NCBI GenBank assembly: GCA_905250125.1
Contig: CAJNOL010000050.1
Location: 62,001-126,000 of the forward strand
DNA length: 64,000 nt
From: Rotaria sordida
Taxonomy: Eukaryota > Rotifera > Eurotatoria > Philodinida > Philodinidae
Direction of reading: 5' to 3'
The position numbers were made by a program, and so were the translations under genes. This document shows positions 36,428-49,200 of the stretch, piece after piece; the stretch's first letter is position 1, and every line of letters begins with the position of its first letter. The notes beneath the pieces were generated by a model. The model was given only the letters and a program-made list of their open reading frames with translations. It ran no database searches and was not told where the DNA came from.

Positions 36428-39142
36428 ATGATTTATTCTCGTTTTGTTCTTCTTTCAATACGTAAATGTATTGTTCATATAAAACCTTCATTTCGTTTAT
36501 CATCTACATCACGTCCTATTTATTATGACTCGGTTTCTCAATATGCAAATCAAGTAGCATTAATTGATCATTCATCTTCATATACTTATGGTCAACTTTA
36601 TTCGGTTTCACGTAAACTTTCTCGTCGTCTTATGCCACTTTGTCAACAACAACAGCAACAACAACAACAAAAATCAACTGATGATGAACTTGATAAGCGT
36701 AATGTACAATTTGGTATTTTATGTCCAAATGATGCGTCATTTATTATTGCTATGTGGGCTTCATGGATGGTTGGTGCAACTGCAGTTCCTCTATCATTAC
36801 AACATCCACCATCATCACTTGCTTATTTTCTTAATGATGCACAATGTCGAGGAGTTATTGTTGGTGATGATCGTAGTAATGAATTAATTAAAATAACATT
36901 AGAAAATAATTCACAAATTGATATACCTATTATAAATATCAATAAAAAAAATTTATCAACTAAAGTTACATATGATGATATTAATGATGATCTTTTATTA
37001 TCAACAACAATTGATCGTACGGAACGATCAAATGCTTTAATTGTATATACAAGTGGAACAAGTGGTAAACCAAAAGGATGTGTATTAACATTTGATGCTG
37101 TTCAAGCATATATTGATTCAATGATAAAAGCATGGGGATGGACGAAAAATGATGGTAAAACTTATTTTTTAATAAACTTAGTTTATTAGTAAAATTTAGT
37201 TATGTTACATGTTTTACCACTTCATCATGTTCATGGTCTTGTAAATGCATTATTAACTCCACTTTTTATCGGTGCTAAAATTATCATGCTTCCACATTTT
37301 GATGCATCTAAAGTTATTGAAAAACAAAAATCGATTATTTTTCTATAATTTTTTTTTTCAAAATATTCTTATTTATTTAGACATGGGAATATCTAGTTCA
37401 ACCTGGTTTTGAACAACATGTAACAGTTTTCACAGCTGTACCAACTATTTATTCAAAACTTATTCATAATTATGATACTAAATTAGCATCACGTCCTCAA
37501 ACAAGAGATTTTGTTCGCGAACAATGTTCACAAATGATTCGTTTAATGATGTGTGGTTCAGCTGCATTACCTGAAAGTATTCATCGACGATGGTCTGAAA
37601 TAACTGGTCATAGTCTACTTGAACGTTATGGAATGTCAGAATGTGGAATGGCATTAACAAATCCATTGCATGGAGAAAGAATTCCAGGTTTGATCTATAG
37701 TTATAAAGAATAAATAGAGAATAGGATTTACAAGAGAAGTTCTTCAATTGTTCAATCACTTTTTAGTCGAGACCATATGCATTATGTAGATCCAAATGAG
37801 CCCGAAGTACTTTGAAAAGAGTTCATGCTCTTAACTTATTGCTGCAGAGATATTGCATTTTACAGTATTTTTTAAATGAAATACTGTAATCCCTCCTCAA
37901 GAATATTAGAAAAACTGTCTTTTTTTGACTTTCGACTTGAAACTTTGCATAGAGATAGACCTTAACAAGAGCAGTTTATTATTAAAGTTTCAGCTCTTTT
38001 GATTTACTTCTATCTTGAAATAATAACATTAAATATTCCAGATTTTGTATGATCTATGTAAAAGATATGCTATTACCGTAGTTGTATCTTATGAGATAGG
38101 AGCATCGGCAAGATCTAAAATATTCACAAAAACTATTCTTGTTAAGGTCTGCCTTTATGCAACGTTTCAGGTCGAAATTCGAAAATCAATTTTTCTGATG
38201 TTTCTGAAGAGGACTACGGCATTTATTTAAGCAAATACCATAAAAGTGCAGTATCTCTGCAGCAATAAGTTAAAAATACGAACACTTTTTAGAATATTCA
38301 TAACTTATTTGGATCTACATAACACGGAGTCTCTAGTATATTATGTAGTAATCATTCCTTTTTGTTTTGTTTTTTGAATTTTGTTCTACATGAATTTTGA
38401 TTTTTCGTCAAATGTACCGAATTCTTATTTTTTTGATTATAATTAGGCGCTGTTGGTCGACCGATGCCTGATGTTATTATTCGACTTGTACAAGAAAATA
38501 CAACATCACCAATGGGTTATGAAACATTATTGGAAGCTGATAGTAATAATACAAAAGTAGAAGTAAAAAGTATGTTCGAAATTTTTTTTTTTTTGTATTG
38601 AAAAAAAGATTTCATCATTTATCGATGTTTCTTTTTGTTTTTAAGATACAGATGAACCAATTGAAGGTGAACTTTTAATTCAAAGTCCATCTTTATTTAA
38701 AGAATATTGGCGAAAACCTAATGAAACTCGCGCTACATTTACAACAGATGGTAGTTTTTTTAAAACCGGTGATATTTGTCGTTATGATCCAGAAAAAAAT
38801 GTTTTCTCAATTCGTGGTAGACAATCAATGGATATAATTAAACGTGCTGGCTATAAAATATCAGCATTAGATATAGAACGTATTTTATTAGAACATAAAG
38901 ATATTTCAGAATGTTCAGTTATTGGTATTGATGATTCGACAGTTGGTCAAAAAATAGTTGCTGTTATTGTACCAAAATCATTAAGTAATATAACTGATTT
39001 AACAATCGATACAATACGTCAATATTCTAAACAATATTTACCAAATTATTCTTTACCAGATTCTATAACTATTCTTGATCATATACCTCGAAATGCACTG
39101 GGTAAAGTTAATAAAAAAGAACTTGCCCGTTTAATTATTTAA
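36428..39142 (+). CDS. ACSF3: ACSF3-like acyl-CoA (malonyl-CoA) synthetase, copy 2
   Basis: Tandem paralog of the preceding gene. Five exons (36428-37154, 37200-37312, 37381-37687, 38447-38569, 38646-39142) encode 588 residues. The N-terminus [19 protein letters not shown] again fits a mitochondrial transit peptide. A CAA repeat encodes a polyglutamine tract at about 36646-36670. Motifs: [13 protein letters not shown]-loop, [24 protein letters not shown], a canonical FFKTGD, then [21 protein letters not shown] and the GKVNKKEL end. Several intron positions match copy 1, including the one before TWE/TWD and the one in the G(A/R)VG(R/L)P segment. Copy 2 lacks the intron in copy 1 before SGSSALPE and the last one. 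This copy keeps the normal core motif that copy 1 has altered. The 759-bp intron 37688-38446 contains a fold-back type element. Confidence 0.9.
36646..36670. repeat. CAA repeat coding polyglutamine
   Basis: A near-pure CAA/CAG run lies in the first exon of ACSF3 copy 2, giving about eight glutamines between the N-terminal helix and the KSTDDEL segment. Copy 1 has no such tract at this place. Confidence 0.85.
37741..38340. mobile_element. Fold-back type repeat in ACSF3 copy 2 intron
   Basis: The left end has GAGACCATATGCATTATGTAG and TCCAAATGAG, and the right end has the rough complement TTATTTGGATCTACATAACA. The interior arms include GAAACTTTGCATAGAGATAG against its complement near 38150. 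Closely similar sequence occurs at 59940-60370. No coding sequence is seen. Confidence 0.7.
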
Positions 39143-39285
39143 TATACACATGTAGATTACTGTTTTAAAAAGAAAGAAAGAAAAAAAATACAAAAACAGA
39201 CTACATTTACGACAAAAAAAAAATAATGATTGCATTAGACTAGAGTTTATGTCGATAAAAAAAAAAACAGTTAATAATTTATAAA

Positions 39286-41584
39286 TTACTTGTCTTTGGA
39301 AATATCACTAATTGTCATTTTTTGATGTTGTCGTCGTGCTGTATAATACATAATACGTCGTATATCAAATTGAACACAGGTACGAGCTACAACAGAAAAT
39401 AATTTATGATGAATTATCATAAATAATGTTTGATGTATATTAGCCCATAAACGATAATATCGACCAATAAATGGATCAAATTGAAATGGACATAGAACAC
39501 CATTAAGATTTACCCATGTCAACTAAATAAAATAAGAATTAAATTTATAGAATAATTTGAAAAATAAAAAATAACAACAAAATATGCATACTAAAGAAAT
39601 TGGTTGTAATACAAGATAATGATAGAAACGAAATGTAGCAATAGCTGATATTGTCCAGCGAAAAGATCCAACTGGTTCGAGACTATAACCTCCTGAAATA
39701 TGAAGAGAAGAAAAACAAAAATAAATTAAAAAAATTTATTTTAGCCATCCAAATATATGAACCATGAGATGAGAGAAGAAAAACTGGTACAACTAAAATA
39801 AGAATATGTTGAATATAATAAAGTTCAACTTCAAATGGAAAAAGTCTTGTTGATGTCACTGGAAAATAAATTGCAAGTGTACCACCATTTAACATGCCAA
39901 CATGTAAACGATAAAGTCCACGTGTATAATAATTTGATGAGAACGTTAGAAGTATAATCTAAATTAATAAAATTAAAAAAAAAAATAAACAAACTATATT
40001 TCTTAAGAATTAATTTTTGTTCAATTAAATATTTCTCTTTACAAAATATTCATAGGAAAGTATATAATATACAAAAATCGGATCAGACAAATTTGGATAT
40101 AGTAATTTAGCATATATTTAAAGAAGTTAGTATCTGTTTATTTTATTTTCATGAATAGGAAAGATGTGAAAACTTCGGAATAAGAAGGGATAATTCGGAA
40201 TATTGAAGAAAGATGCGATCCAATTCAAAGGATGTTCAGACGCAAAGCTTTTTGTAACATTGAAATCAGTGTCAACATTTGTTGATAGTTTAAAAATCTT
40301 GTTGTTTTCAAACATTTGTCATTTGAAAGTTGAACTTCAAGAGTGACACATAAATTCAATCAGAACTTAACCCTTTCTTGCCTTTGATTAAATATGACGC
40401 TTTGGAAGGACAATTCGCTCAATAACATCTATCTTATAGCTCCTAATATACACAAGAAAAGTTCGAGCCAAATTCGCTAAGCATCAATATATTGAATACG
40501 TAATGTATTCATTATTCTTTTTTTTTATTTAAAAATAGTTTCTGAAACACTCACACCCATATAATGCTTGACTATCCATGTAAATCAACCATACACACAT
40601 CTCGCAGATAGTCCACAGTAGATATAAAATCTGTTTCTCAATGTCTCACAGTTCAAGACAACCAAATTTTTATAAAAATGGTCTCTATAGGGATCATAGA
40701 GCAAGAAAGATCGTTATCGACTCCTAGAAAATTCTACTCTTTCTCAGTCTTTTCTACAATGAACATTGGTTTTTTTATGTTTAATTCAAAAGCTGATTCA
40801 TATTTTTGACGTCTTCAATAGTAAAATTTTTAAATGCTTATATAAATTTTGATCATTGTAGACAATATTCAATCAAGTCCATTTTTGTGATAATCTTCTT
40901 AGTATAATTTTCGAAAAATTCGATTGCCATCGCTGAAGATAATAGAGCTTACGCGATTCAATGACAAAGTTGAATAAATGACTGTAAATTCTATTATTAA
41001 AAAAACTCAAAAGGTTTTAGAACACAATTGGTTAACGGCAAAAAATGAATCAAAACTCCCAAGGCATTATTAAATGACTTGGGAAATAATCATCAAATTT
41101 CTCGGAAAGGGAAAAAAGCTTTAACGGAAATATCCAAAAGCAAGAGACAGTACTCCTTGTCTCTGTCTTGCTGCTATTGTTTATAGCATAGTAATAAAAA
41201 AAAATACGAAGAATTTTTATTTACTTGTATTAATGTGACCATATGACATGGATTAAGTATATAAATAAGTTGACGTGATGCTAATTTAAATCCAATTTCT
41301 ATGCCCCATAAAAGAGCGTAACATACAAGTACTAAACGTCTTAAAACACTTGGTCGTCCTTGACGTTCTCGTGCATATTCACGAGGAAATGATGTTCCTA
41401 ATTGATTTTTTGCATGATAGGTCGCATAATAAATTTCCCATGAAGCAATAATTAGTGTAAGGGTTGTTTCAAATAAACGTTGACGTAATGTTGAATGTGC
41501 CGCACATTCAATACCTCCATCATCAGCCCATGGTTCGGTAGTTTTAGCCGAAAAATTAATACCTGCATATGCCCACTCAAGCAT
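39286..41584 (-). CDS. TMEM164: Transmembrane protein 164
   Basis: Four exons on the minus strand (41225-41584, 39763-39958, 39592-39692, 39286-39522) give exactly 297 residues, the length I recall for vertebrate TMEM164. Family features: LLWGIEIGFKLASRQLIYILNPCHMVT, then a membrane segment with FPFEVELYYIQHILILVVP, then VNLNGVLCPFQFDPFIGRYYRLWANIHQT. The cysteine of the NPCH motif is conserved; TMEM164 has been described as an acyltransferase that forms ether-linked phosphatidylethanolamine, with that cysteine proposed as catalytic. Several hydrophobic segments fit a multi-pass membrane protein. Intron 1 (39959-41224, 1.27 kb) is long. It is convergent with ACSF3 copy 2 (143 bp between stops). 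Confidence 0.93.
39959..41224 (-). other. Long first intron of TMEM164
   Basis: A 1.27-kb intron. At 40368 it has TTAACCCTTTCTTGCC, which resembles the left end of a piggyBac-like MITE (compare 32735), but I could not find a matching right end. It may be a truncated copy. Confidence 0.4.
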
Positions 41585-41727
41585 AACACTATCTAAAAGA
41601 AATTGATTTTTAATTTTATAAGAGAAAAATAAGATTGTTTTTTGTTTTTATTTGTCTCATTGTAAATCAATGAGACAAATATATTTATTTGTATTCTAAA
41701 AACAAACAAATAACAACATTCTTATCT

Positions 41728-41747
41728 CCTCTCTCTCTCTCTCTCTC
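41728..41747. repeat. (CT)n microsatellite
   Basis: A dinucleotide run lies in the 205-bp gap between the TMEM164 start and the MRPL30 stop. It may be part of the TMEM164 promoter region. Confidence 0.85.
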
Positions 41748-41789
41748 TTTACCAAAATCAAAAAAATTTGTTTTTTTTTTATTTACTAA

Positions 41790-43029
41790 TTACAAATCTT
41801 CTAAATGTGTATCTTTATTCTCAGGATTCACTGGTTGTATTAGTTTAACACCAGGTATATCTTGACCAAAAAACCAATTATATTTTGTTGGAAAATATTC
41901 TGCATGAAGACGATTTGCAGTTCGATCAGCATGTAAACGAGCAACAATATGATTCATATTTACTGGCCATTTTTCACTATCATCTATTGAAACATTCATT
42001 TGTTTTAGATCAAAATGATTTCCTATAGTTAATTGACCATTATGAGGAAATAATTTTGTCGAACCAATATCATCTAAGGATGGTACACCATCAATGAAAA
42101 TTAATGGTTTTATTTGTACCATATGTTTACATACATATAGATGTTTATTTACTGACGGCACATTTTTAACGATCACTGTTAATATATCCCATTGCTAAGA
42201 AAACAAATAAATGTCAAACAGAAAAGTAAATTAATATATATGTACTTTTCGACCATAACTAATGAAGCCGAGTTTTGCAAGTGCTTCTTTAACATAAAAT
42301 GTTTCACCATAAGTTGGTCGTATTTTCGTAACAACATGAAATTTATGTGGTGGTTTTGTTCGATCAATCATGGGTTCAATTAATGATCGTTGACTACCTT
42401 GTTCCATTTTAACTTCTTCTAATGCTGTATAACGAAAATGATCACGAAAATTTGATTGTTTTTGTTGTTTAGGAATATCATAGTTAACATCTTCACGATT
42501 ATGAAAACCTTTCTTATCAGCTACACGATATGAACGTTTTCGAGCATTATTTATAGCTGATAAAGAAAGGTATCGGATTGATAATACCTATAGACAATAA
42601 ACAATCATATTCATTAACAAATTGAGAGTAATAGAAACAAAAACAAAAAAAAAGGAATCACATGTCTTCCCTACTTTAAAAGTGCCTCGATAGTCGAGCT
42701 TGTCGGGTTGGTCCCGGATTCAGTTGAGTCCGTGTCTGAAAATACTCTGTTAACTAGGTTCGGTTCGATCCGAAAACTTTGTACTTAGCAAGCTCCAGTC
42801 GTCTCAAAAATGTATAGAGTGCGCTAGGCGCTGAATACAAAGAACGAGAATAAAAATATTTCGTATCTCCAAGGTGATTATCGAATTCCGATTAGAAAAT
42901 TTGATTAAGAGTATTAAAGTGCGATTCGACCCGACGAACTCTACTTGAACGTAAACATATACTGAATACGATTGTAAAACTTACATCAGAAGATCTCGTA
43001 AGTAAATTGATTATTTTCGAAGTAATCAT
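41790..43029 (-). CDS. MRPL30: Mitochondrial large-subunit ribosomal protein uL30m
   Basis: Three exons (42985-43029, 42246-42587, 41790-42194) give 263 residues. The start MITSKIINLLTRSS lies in a 45-bp first exon and looks like a mitochondrial import sequence; the second exon alone has no suitable ATG. The L30 core is clear: KFHVVTKIRPTYG, KEALAKLGF, then IVKNVPSVNKHLYVCKHMVQIKPLIF followed by GVPSLDDI, which matches the MRPL30 C-terminal extension style (IKPL...GLPTEED). It is longer than the human protein (about 160), with an extra C-terminal region containing HIVARLHADRTANRLHAEYFP. The 397-bp first intron contains inverted sequence. It lies 128 bp downstream of the PLRG1 stop, on the same strand. 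Confidence 0.88.
42677..42955. repeat. Inverted repeat in MRPL30 intron 1
   Basis: AAAGTGCCTCGATAGTCGAG with GCTTGTCGGGTTGG on the left is matched by ATTAAAGTGCGATTCGACCC and GACGAACTCTAC on the right in inverse order. This part of the intron is noticeably more GC-rich than its surroundings. It is probably a small non-autonomous element of unknown family. Confidence 0.5.
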
Positions 43030-43157
43030 AATCTAAAGAAGACAATGAATAATGATATGAATCATATATATTTTTTTCTTGCTTGATCATCAAAAATCTG
43101 TACACACACAAAGAGAAATGATAAGCAACAAAAAAAAAACCAAAAAAAAAACAAATG

Positions 43158-46100
43158 TTAATATCTTTTTCGTTTGAAAATATTCGGTGCCCAATCAACA
43201 GGATGAGTTTGTTCAGTCTAAAAAAAAACAAAAGCAACATAATAATTAAAATAAAATGAAAACTATTTCAATTATATGTACCGCTGTTTCATCTTCTTTA
43301 TAGATTTTAATTGTTTTATCAGCTTCACATGTAATTAATCGACTACCACTGTGATCAAATGTCATGGCATAAATACCCATTTCAGGATCGATTGAACCTG
43401 GTTGTGGAATGGTTTGAAGACGTTGAAAATTATAACCAGTTTTCCAATCCCAAAAATATAATGAACCATTATCCGCTACAAGAAAAAAGTGACTTAATAG
43501 TCAAAAGAAAATAGGAAAAAAAACCTGATGATAAACTTACCACCCGAAACAAGTACATTATCCGCATTAGCAGCCAATGAATTAACAATTGCATTATGAC
43601 CACTTAAATTTTGAATAAATTCACCTTTCGGAAATTTCCATTCTTTGATATTATCTGGTGAAGCTGATGCCATTGTATACCTGAATTTTTAAAAAGATAA
43701 ACAATAAATTTTTGTTATTTTTTTTTTTTTTTTATTGATTTTACCATTTTGGATGAACAGCAAGAGAACGAACACTTTTCTTATGATGTGTTAATGTACA
43801 ATAAGTTCGTCCAGCAGCAAGATCCCAAAAACGTATTGTACTATCATGACTACCAGTAACAACCTAAAACAAGAATAAAATCAATATAATGAATGGCTCT
43901 TAAAGAATTATAATGTTAAAATATTGAAATTTTCTCCTCTATTATTCTCTTGATTGAAACACTTTTTTCTTATCAAAAGATAGCACTTGAAATTCTGCAC
44001 AAAATAATATAATTTATTTTGATGAATATAGTTTCCTTCATTTTTTTAAAGACTAAACGTAATCGTACAGAATATTAATTTTCTTTCTGTTTCAAGTTTT
44101 TTGACAGAGAATTTTATTTCGTCTATCAATGTTGCCTTTGTTGTTATGTGTAGTCCTAATTCATTCCATAAACTAATTATAATACTTAGAACGATGAAGT
44201 TTGAGCTGTAAACACTGAAGAGACTGACAAGAAAGGTACTGTTCATGTAAAAAATATAATTCCCAATAAAAATGATGGTATAGCTAGGTGTATGTGGACA
44301 AAGACTGATAATATCGGTGATTTTGAAAGATGAAACAACGGATGCAGAAAGATACATTAGTGACGTTCTTCCAGTAGCTCTAAAATCTAGCAAGAAAATG
44401 TTGAGAAACAACTGGATATATCATCTGATCCAAAAATGTTATGGTGATCATTTTCCTGGATTCATTTCGAAGAACCGTTGCTCATTAAATTCTCCTGATT
44501 TATATCAATTAGATCACAGTTTATGGAATGAACTAGTTGGATCTATGAAATGAAATCACATAGCAACAAAGGCAACATTGCTACACACAAAAAAAAAGAA
44601 ATTCTATGTCAAAAAATTAAAAAGGAAAAAATTTCATATTTAGTATAATTACGTGTAATTCAAAAAAAAGTGAAGGAAACTATATTCATTATATAAATTA
44701 TATTATTTTGTGCAGAACCAACGGGATGATAGAGGAAAAAATTTTCAAAAAGATAAAATGAAATATTACTTCTGGATCTGCTGCTTGTGTTTTAACATCA
44801 GCTACCGTATTTGTATGTCCTGTTAGACAATGTATTTGAGCTTTTGTACGCATATCCCATACCTATATGATTGAATTCATTATTGAATTTAAATTAAAAA
44901 AAACCATACAAAAAAACATACTCGGGCTACAGAATCTCGACCACAACTAACAAGAATATCAAGTGTTGGATGAAGTGAAAGTGCATAAATAGCACTTAAA
45001 TGTCCATGATAATGACGAATAACCTAAAAATAAACATAATTATGAAATTAATCTGTTTCTGTTTGATTTGGAACATTTTTAAAATTACTTTATTGCATTC
45101 AAGATCCCAACATTTAACTTGTTTATCTTCACCACAGGAAAATAAATAAGGTTGTCGAGTACTAACAGCAACACCACGTACCGTAGATACATGACCAGTA
45201 AGTGATAATTTAAGTGTACCACTAGCTAAATCCCAAATCTAAATTAAAAAAAAAGAAAAATTTTTTTTCTTGATTAGTTTTCAAGAAAAAAAAATTTGTT
45301 TATTAAATACTTTAATCACACGATCAGCTGCACCGGTAACAAACCATTCATTTGCAGGTTCAACATCAACACAACGTACCCAACCTAAATGTCCACTAAT
45401 AACCTAAGAACAAGCATCATTATAATGCAAGATGATTTGTATTTTTCTTTTAACTTACTCGCATTAATTTCCATGGAGCATGCCATTGTGGTTTAGGCAT
45501 AACTGATGCTGGTTTTTTCGATACAAGTGCTTGTAATTGATTCGATGGTTGTTGTGGTTTATTTGCCAAAACAAGTGCCTATAGAAAACAAAACAAACCA
45601 ACCGAAATTTGATTATTATCTTAATCAAATTAAATCATACAGTGCTCATTGGTGTTGTTGATGATACATCAGTATTTGTCATTGTACTAAAAAACATAAA
45701 TAGAATTAATATGAAATTAAAAACAAATTTCTAATTTACGTTGTAAGAGGTTCATTTACTGGTTCATCTGTAGTATGAGATGTATCTAGAAATTAATAAT
45801 TATGATAATGTTCACAAAAACAAAATATAAATTATTTATTCTTACCATCATCTAAATATGAAAAAAATAAAATAGTTAGAAGAATTTAGTAGATAAAATG
45901 AAACATACTGTTGTTTTCAGTTGTTATTTCATTTGTTCCTACGACACTTTTAACATGTGGTTTCATACCTTTTGGTAATGTAAGTACAGTACCATATTGA
46001 TCTTTAGCTTTAAGCTTCCTTGATATACTATCTCTATTATTAAAATCGAAATGATTATTAAAAAAACAAAGAAAGTAAATATTTAATAAGCACATACGCC

Positions 46101-46283
46101 GCTTCATCAGGTAAAATGGGTGTATTTTGATTAGCAAGAAATAAATCATGTGTTCGTTTAAGTGAACGAAACACAAGTGAATGAACTGATATTGGCTTTT
46201 CTGCAGTAGTCTACAAAACAAAAAATCGAACGATTATAATGAAAGTTAGAAGAGAACTTTTATATTATTACAGTGTCAGCCAT
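43158..46283 (-). CDS. PLRG1: Pleiotropic regulator 1 (PRL1/Prp46), WD40 splicing factor
   Basis: Component of the Prp19/CDC5L (NineTeen) complex of the activated spliceosome. The tiny first exon (46272-46283, MADT) is followed by [23 protein letters not shown], the conserved N-terminus. A low-complexity Thr/Asn/Asp linker follows, then [25 protein letters not shown], which opens the seven-bladed WD40 propeller. Repeats are spread across short exons: [51 protein letters not shown] and a last blade with [11 protein letters not shown]. The C-terminus [15 protein letters not shown] matches the conserved end of PLRG1. Most introns are short. One of about 900 bp (about 43868-44768) is almost filled by a mariner-derived sequence. 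Identification is secure. Confidence 0.95.
43925..44745. mobile_element. Degenerate mariner-derived fold-back element in PLRG1 intron
   Basis: The ends form a long imperfect inverted repeat: TTCTGCACAAAATAATATAA at about 43993 and its complement ending at 44717, then GAATATAGTTTCCTTCA inward; weaker similarity continues outward to about 43925 and 44745. Both arms encode remnants of the same mariner-type transposase C-terminus. The plus strand (about 44317-44553) reads [32 protein letters not shown] and, after a stop, ATKATL. The minus strand (about 44190-44060) reads [19 protein letters not shown] and then SVKKLE. It cannot make a functional transposase. Confidence 0.78.
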
Positions 46284-49200
46284 TTGTGATGAAGATAGTA
46301 TTGGTAATCTAAAGAATCAAAAGATTTATAATTTCAGAGAAGATTAAGAATAAATGAAAATTGCGAAAGTTTTAGTTTTACAATAGTTAATAAAATTACA
46401 TTACATTCTTTGTTTTGATGCCAAGATTTCTTAACGATTGGTTCGATATTTAACTAGTAGGAAACTGTCATTTGCCTTTTTGAATAGGATTTCCACTATT
46501 CTTTTCATTTTCTGCACTGATGAATAGCGACATCTGATTTGTCGATTACATATCTAACATCAAAGTAATATAGGCAGCGGAACCATGATACTTGAGTAGA
46601 CTAAAGCTTACCCTATTCAGAGACTTAAAAAATCCAAAAATATTGCATTAAAGTGATGAAGTGGGCATAAAAATTGATGTGTTCCAAATTCATTGATCAA
46701 GAAGGATATTTTCATCAATTTAATTCCATGGATAGATTCACATATTGTAGGCTAGGATAGGCTCAACATTTGTTTCTCGTCTCATTAAATTGATAAATTT
46801 ATATAGGGCGTCGAAATTCTTATATAAACATCAACATTTTTCATCGCCTTCAGCCGCAAATAGTAATATTTTCGAAGTGAAGCAGACATAGAAAACATGC
46901 TTGAGAAAACGTTGAATTTTATATGACCGAATGTTGGATCCTTCATTGCCAATGGCTTGAGAGAATGTTCCTTTTTTACAAATGAAGAAGAATTGTACAG
47001 GCAACTCGAGTTAAATAAACTAGTAGCTGCCAAAAGTTGTCTTCATCTTTAGTGACTAAGCATAGATGTCTGAGAAACATTTTCAACAAAGTGATCAAAC
47101 TTACAATGAAATTTCTTGTTTCTGTAAACATTACTGTTTCATCATTTTTCTGTTTTTTCAGTAAAATAGATCGAAAACTCTTCTTTTGAGAGTCAAAATT
47201 AAACTAGAAACAAATATTGACGTGTTTCTTTAAATGTATGTTTTTTGATAGAAGTTGTGAAGTTTTTCTGAATGGTACTAACTATATACAATCCAAAAAG
47301 TGAGTTAGAAATAAGAAGCATTAATTCTATTTCATCTAAATGGCATAAAAAAAGTTGCTCTCCTTCTTCATATTCTTAACTTTCTGGTGAAGATCTTATA
47401 AAAATTGTTTAGCCTATCCAAGATTCAAAACGTTCCGCCATTAATGCAAAGTAACCAGCATAATAATTGAGAAACATTAGAAATGAAATGTTTTCTGAAA
47501 TTTATTTAAATCATCTAAAATATCTCTGTTGTATTTTTATTATTGAAAAATTAGCACTTCTATAAATGTTTTTGATAGAGGGTCTTTTATTAGATAATAT
47601 TCAATGAAATTCTTCTTCCTTGATCTTAATGTTTGTCCGCTTGAATGGATGAGGAAGTCAGGAGTATCATGACCTTCTCCACACATTCCGTAAATTGGAG
47701 TTTACTAGCTCTTCTTGCGACAACATAACTAACTAATATTTTTCTCGAGTACGCTATAAAATAACATAAAAAACTTGTCGCTTCTGGTACCTCAAAACAA
47801 CTTCGTTATTAAACAGTCATTACGAGTGTAGTCACCTGAGGCAGCATAATTCTTAAGAAATATCATAACTTATTTCGACGATGCTTTAGGTTTTTTTTTG
47901 GAAAAAAAGAACACAAGATAAGACAATTTTCAATTGGCTAGTCGAAAATTCCTGTTTATGAAATAATGTCAGCTTCAATAGGTTTAAAACTTAATTCCGA
48001 GAAATTTCAATTCATTGTGCTTTCTAAAAAAAAACATGTCTTTGAGTAATAGTCGTTGTTGTGAATGTCGTCGCTGTTTGAAGTATCGAGAAAATGTTGT
48101 TGAATTTGATATGAAACAAATTTTCTTTTTGTAAAATACTGAAGGACGCAATCAAGTTCTTTTCATTCGGCAAAATGTTTTCGGAAGTTTCTTGAAGCAT
48201 AAAAGTGGAACACAATGATATTAACTCTGTTGGAAAAAAATGTGGTTCTGTCTCGTAGTCCTGATTAGTTTGGAACAGTTCTATGCATCTGTCTTCTGCT
48301 TGTCTGTTATTGTTCATTGCTGCAATTCTAGGGTATAGTTCTCTTCTTTTTTTAACATATTTTCCTTATTTCATACAAACATGTTGTCGAGGTAGACAAA
48401 TACACCGAACAAATAACTAGAAACGTGTTGTTATTTTAAGTACGCATCACCTCGGGTGATTTTTTTTAAACACTTTCCGCTCCCTAAATTTGAAAACTTA
48501 AGTCAGCACTGCTTCGTTTACAAAAAAAAATAATTTTAGTTCTAAAAATAACATTAGATTAGTGAGAAGAAGAAAAAAGTAAATCTCGCCTGTAAACAGT
48601 TTTTGTTCGTATCGTAAGCGTCCAATTAGTATTGTCACATTCATATTTCATTTTATTGTAATGTTAACCATTAATGATCTAAATAGTATTTATCCTCGTT
48701 TAAAATAAATTTGTCATTGCAATTAAATAGGATTATGATGTTAATGCTCGAATTTTTTTTTAATCTAGATGCTATTCGTGCAAAATATTATTAAAAATAA
48801 TTTTGATAGTATTACAATGTCTTTCTTTACCTTACTGAATATTTATTTAAACTCTATCACTAAAATATAATTACTTCAATTAATATCAAGGACAAGGAAT
48901 TAGTCACTGTTTTCCTGAACGTTTTTCATATTATTCAACAATATACTTTATTGAGTTCTAGTCACGAATAGGTCTTAATGATCAATTTATTGCTTTCTAT
49001 TTTAAGTTTACGTAATCATTCAAAAATAACAATGTTTAGGATCAAATAACTACTGGCAAACTTTTTCAAAAAAGTATTTATGGTTTATTGAAATGTCGTC
49101 CACAATTTATAAAGAACACTTGACCTTGTTAAGCACACTTTCGAGAGCAAAATTGAGTCTTTTTGCTTAGTTCATCAATAGATTTTTTAATAGTACTAAT

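Noticed and set aside
40368-40383. Second complete piggyBac-like element in the TMEM164 intron
   Set aside because: Only a left-end-like sequence is visible; no matching GGGTTAA right end was found downstream within the intron.
48024-48317. Minus-strand open frame of 97 codons in the large intergenic region
   Set aside because: Composition and lack of neighbouring in-frame exons do not distinguish it from chance in AT-rich DNA, and no family is recognisable.
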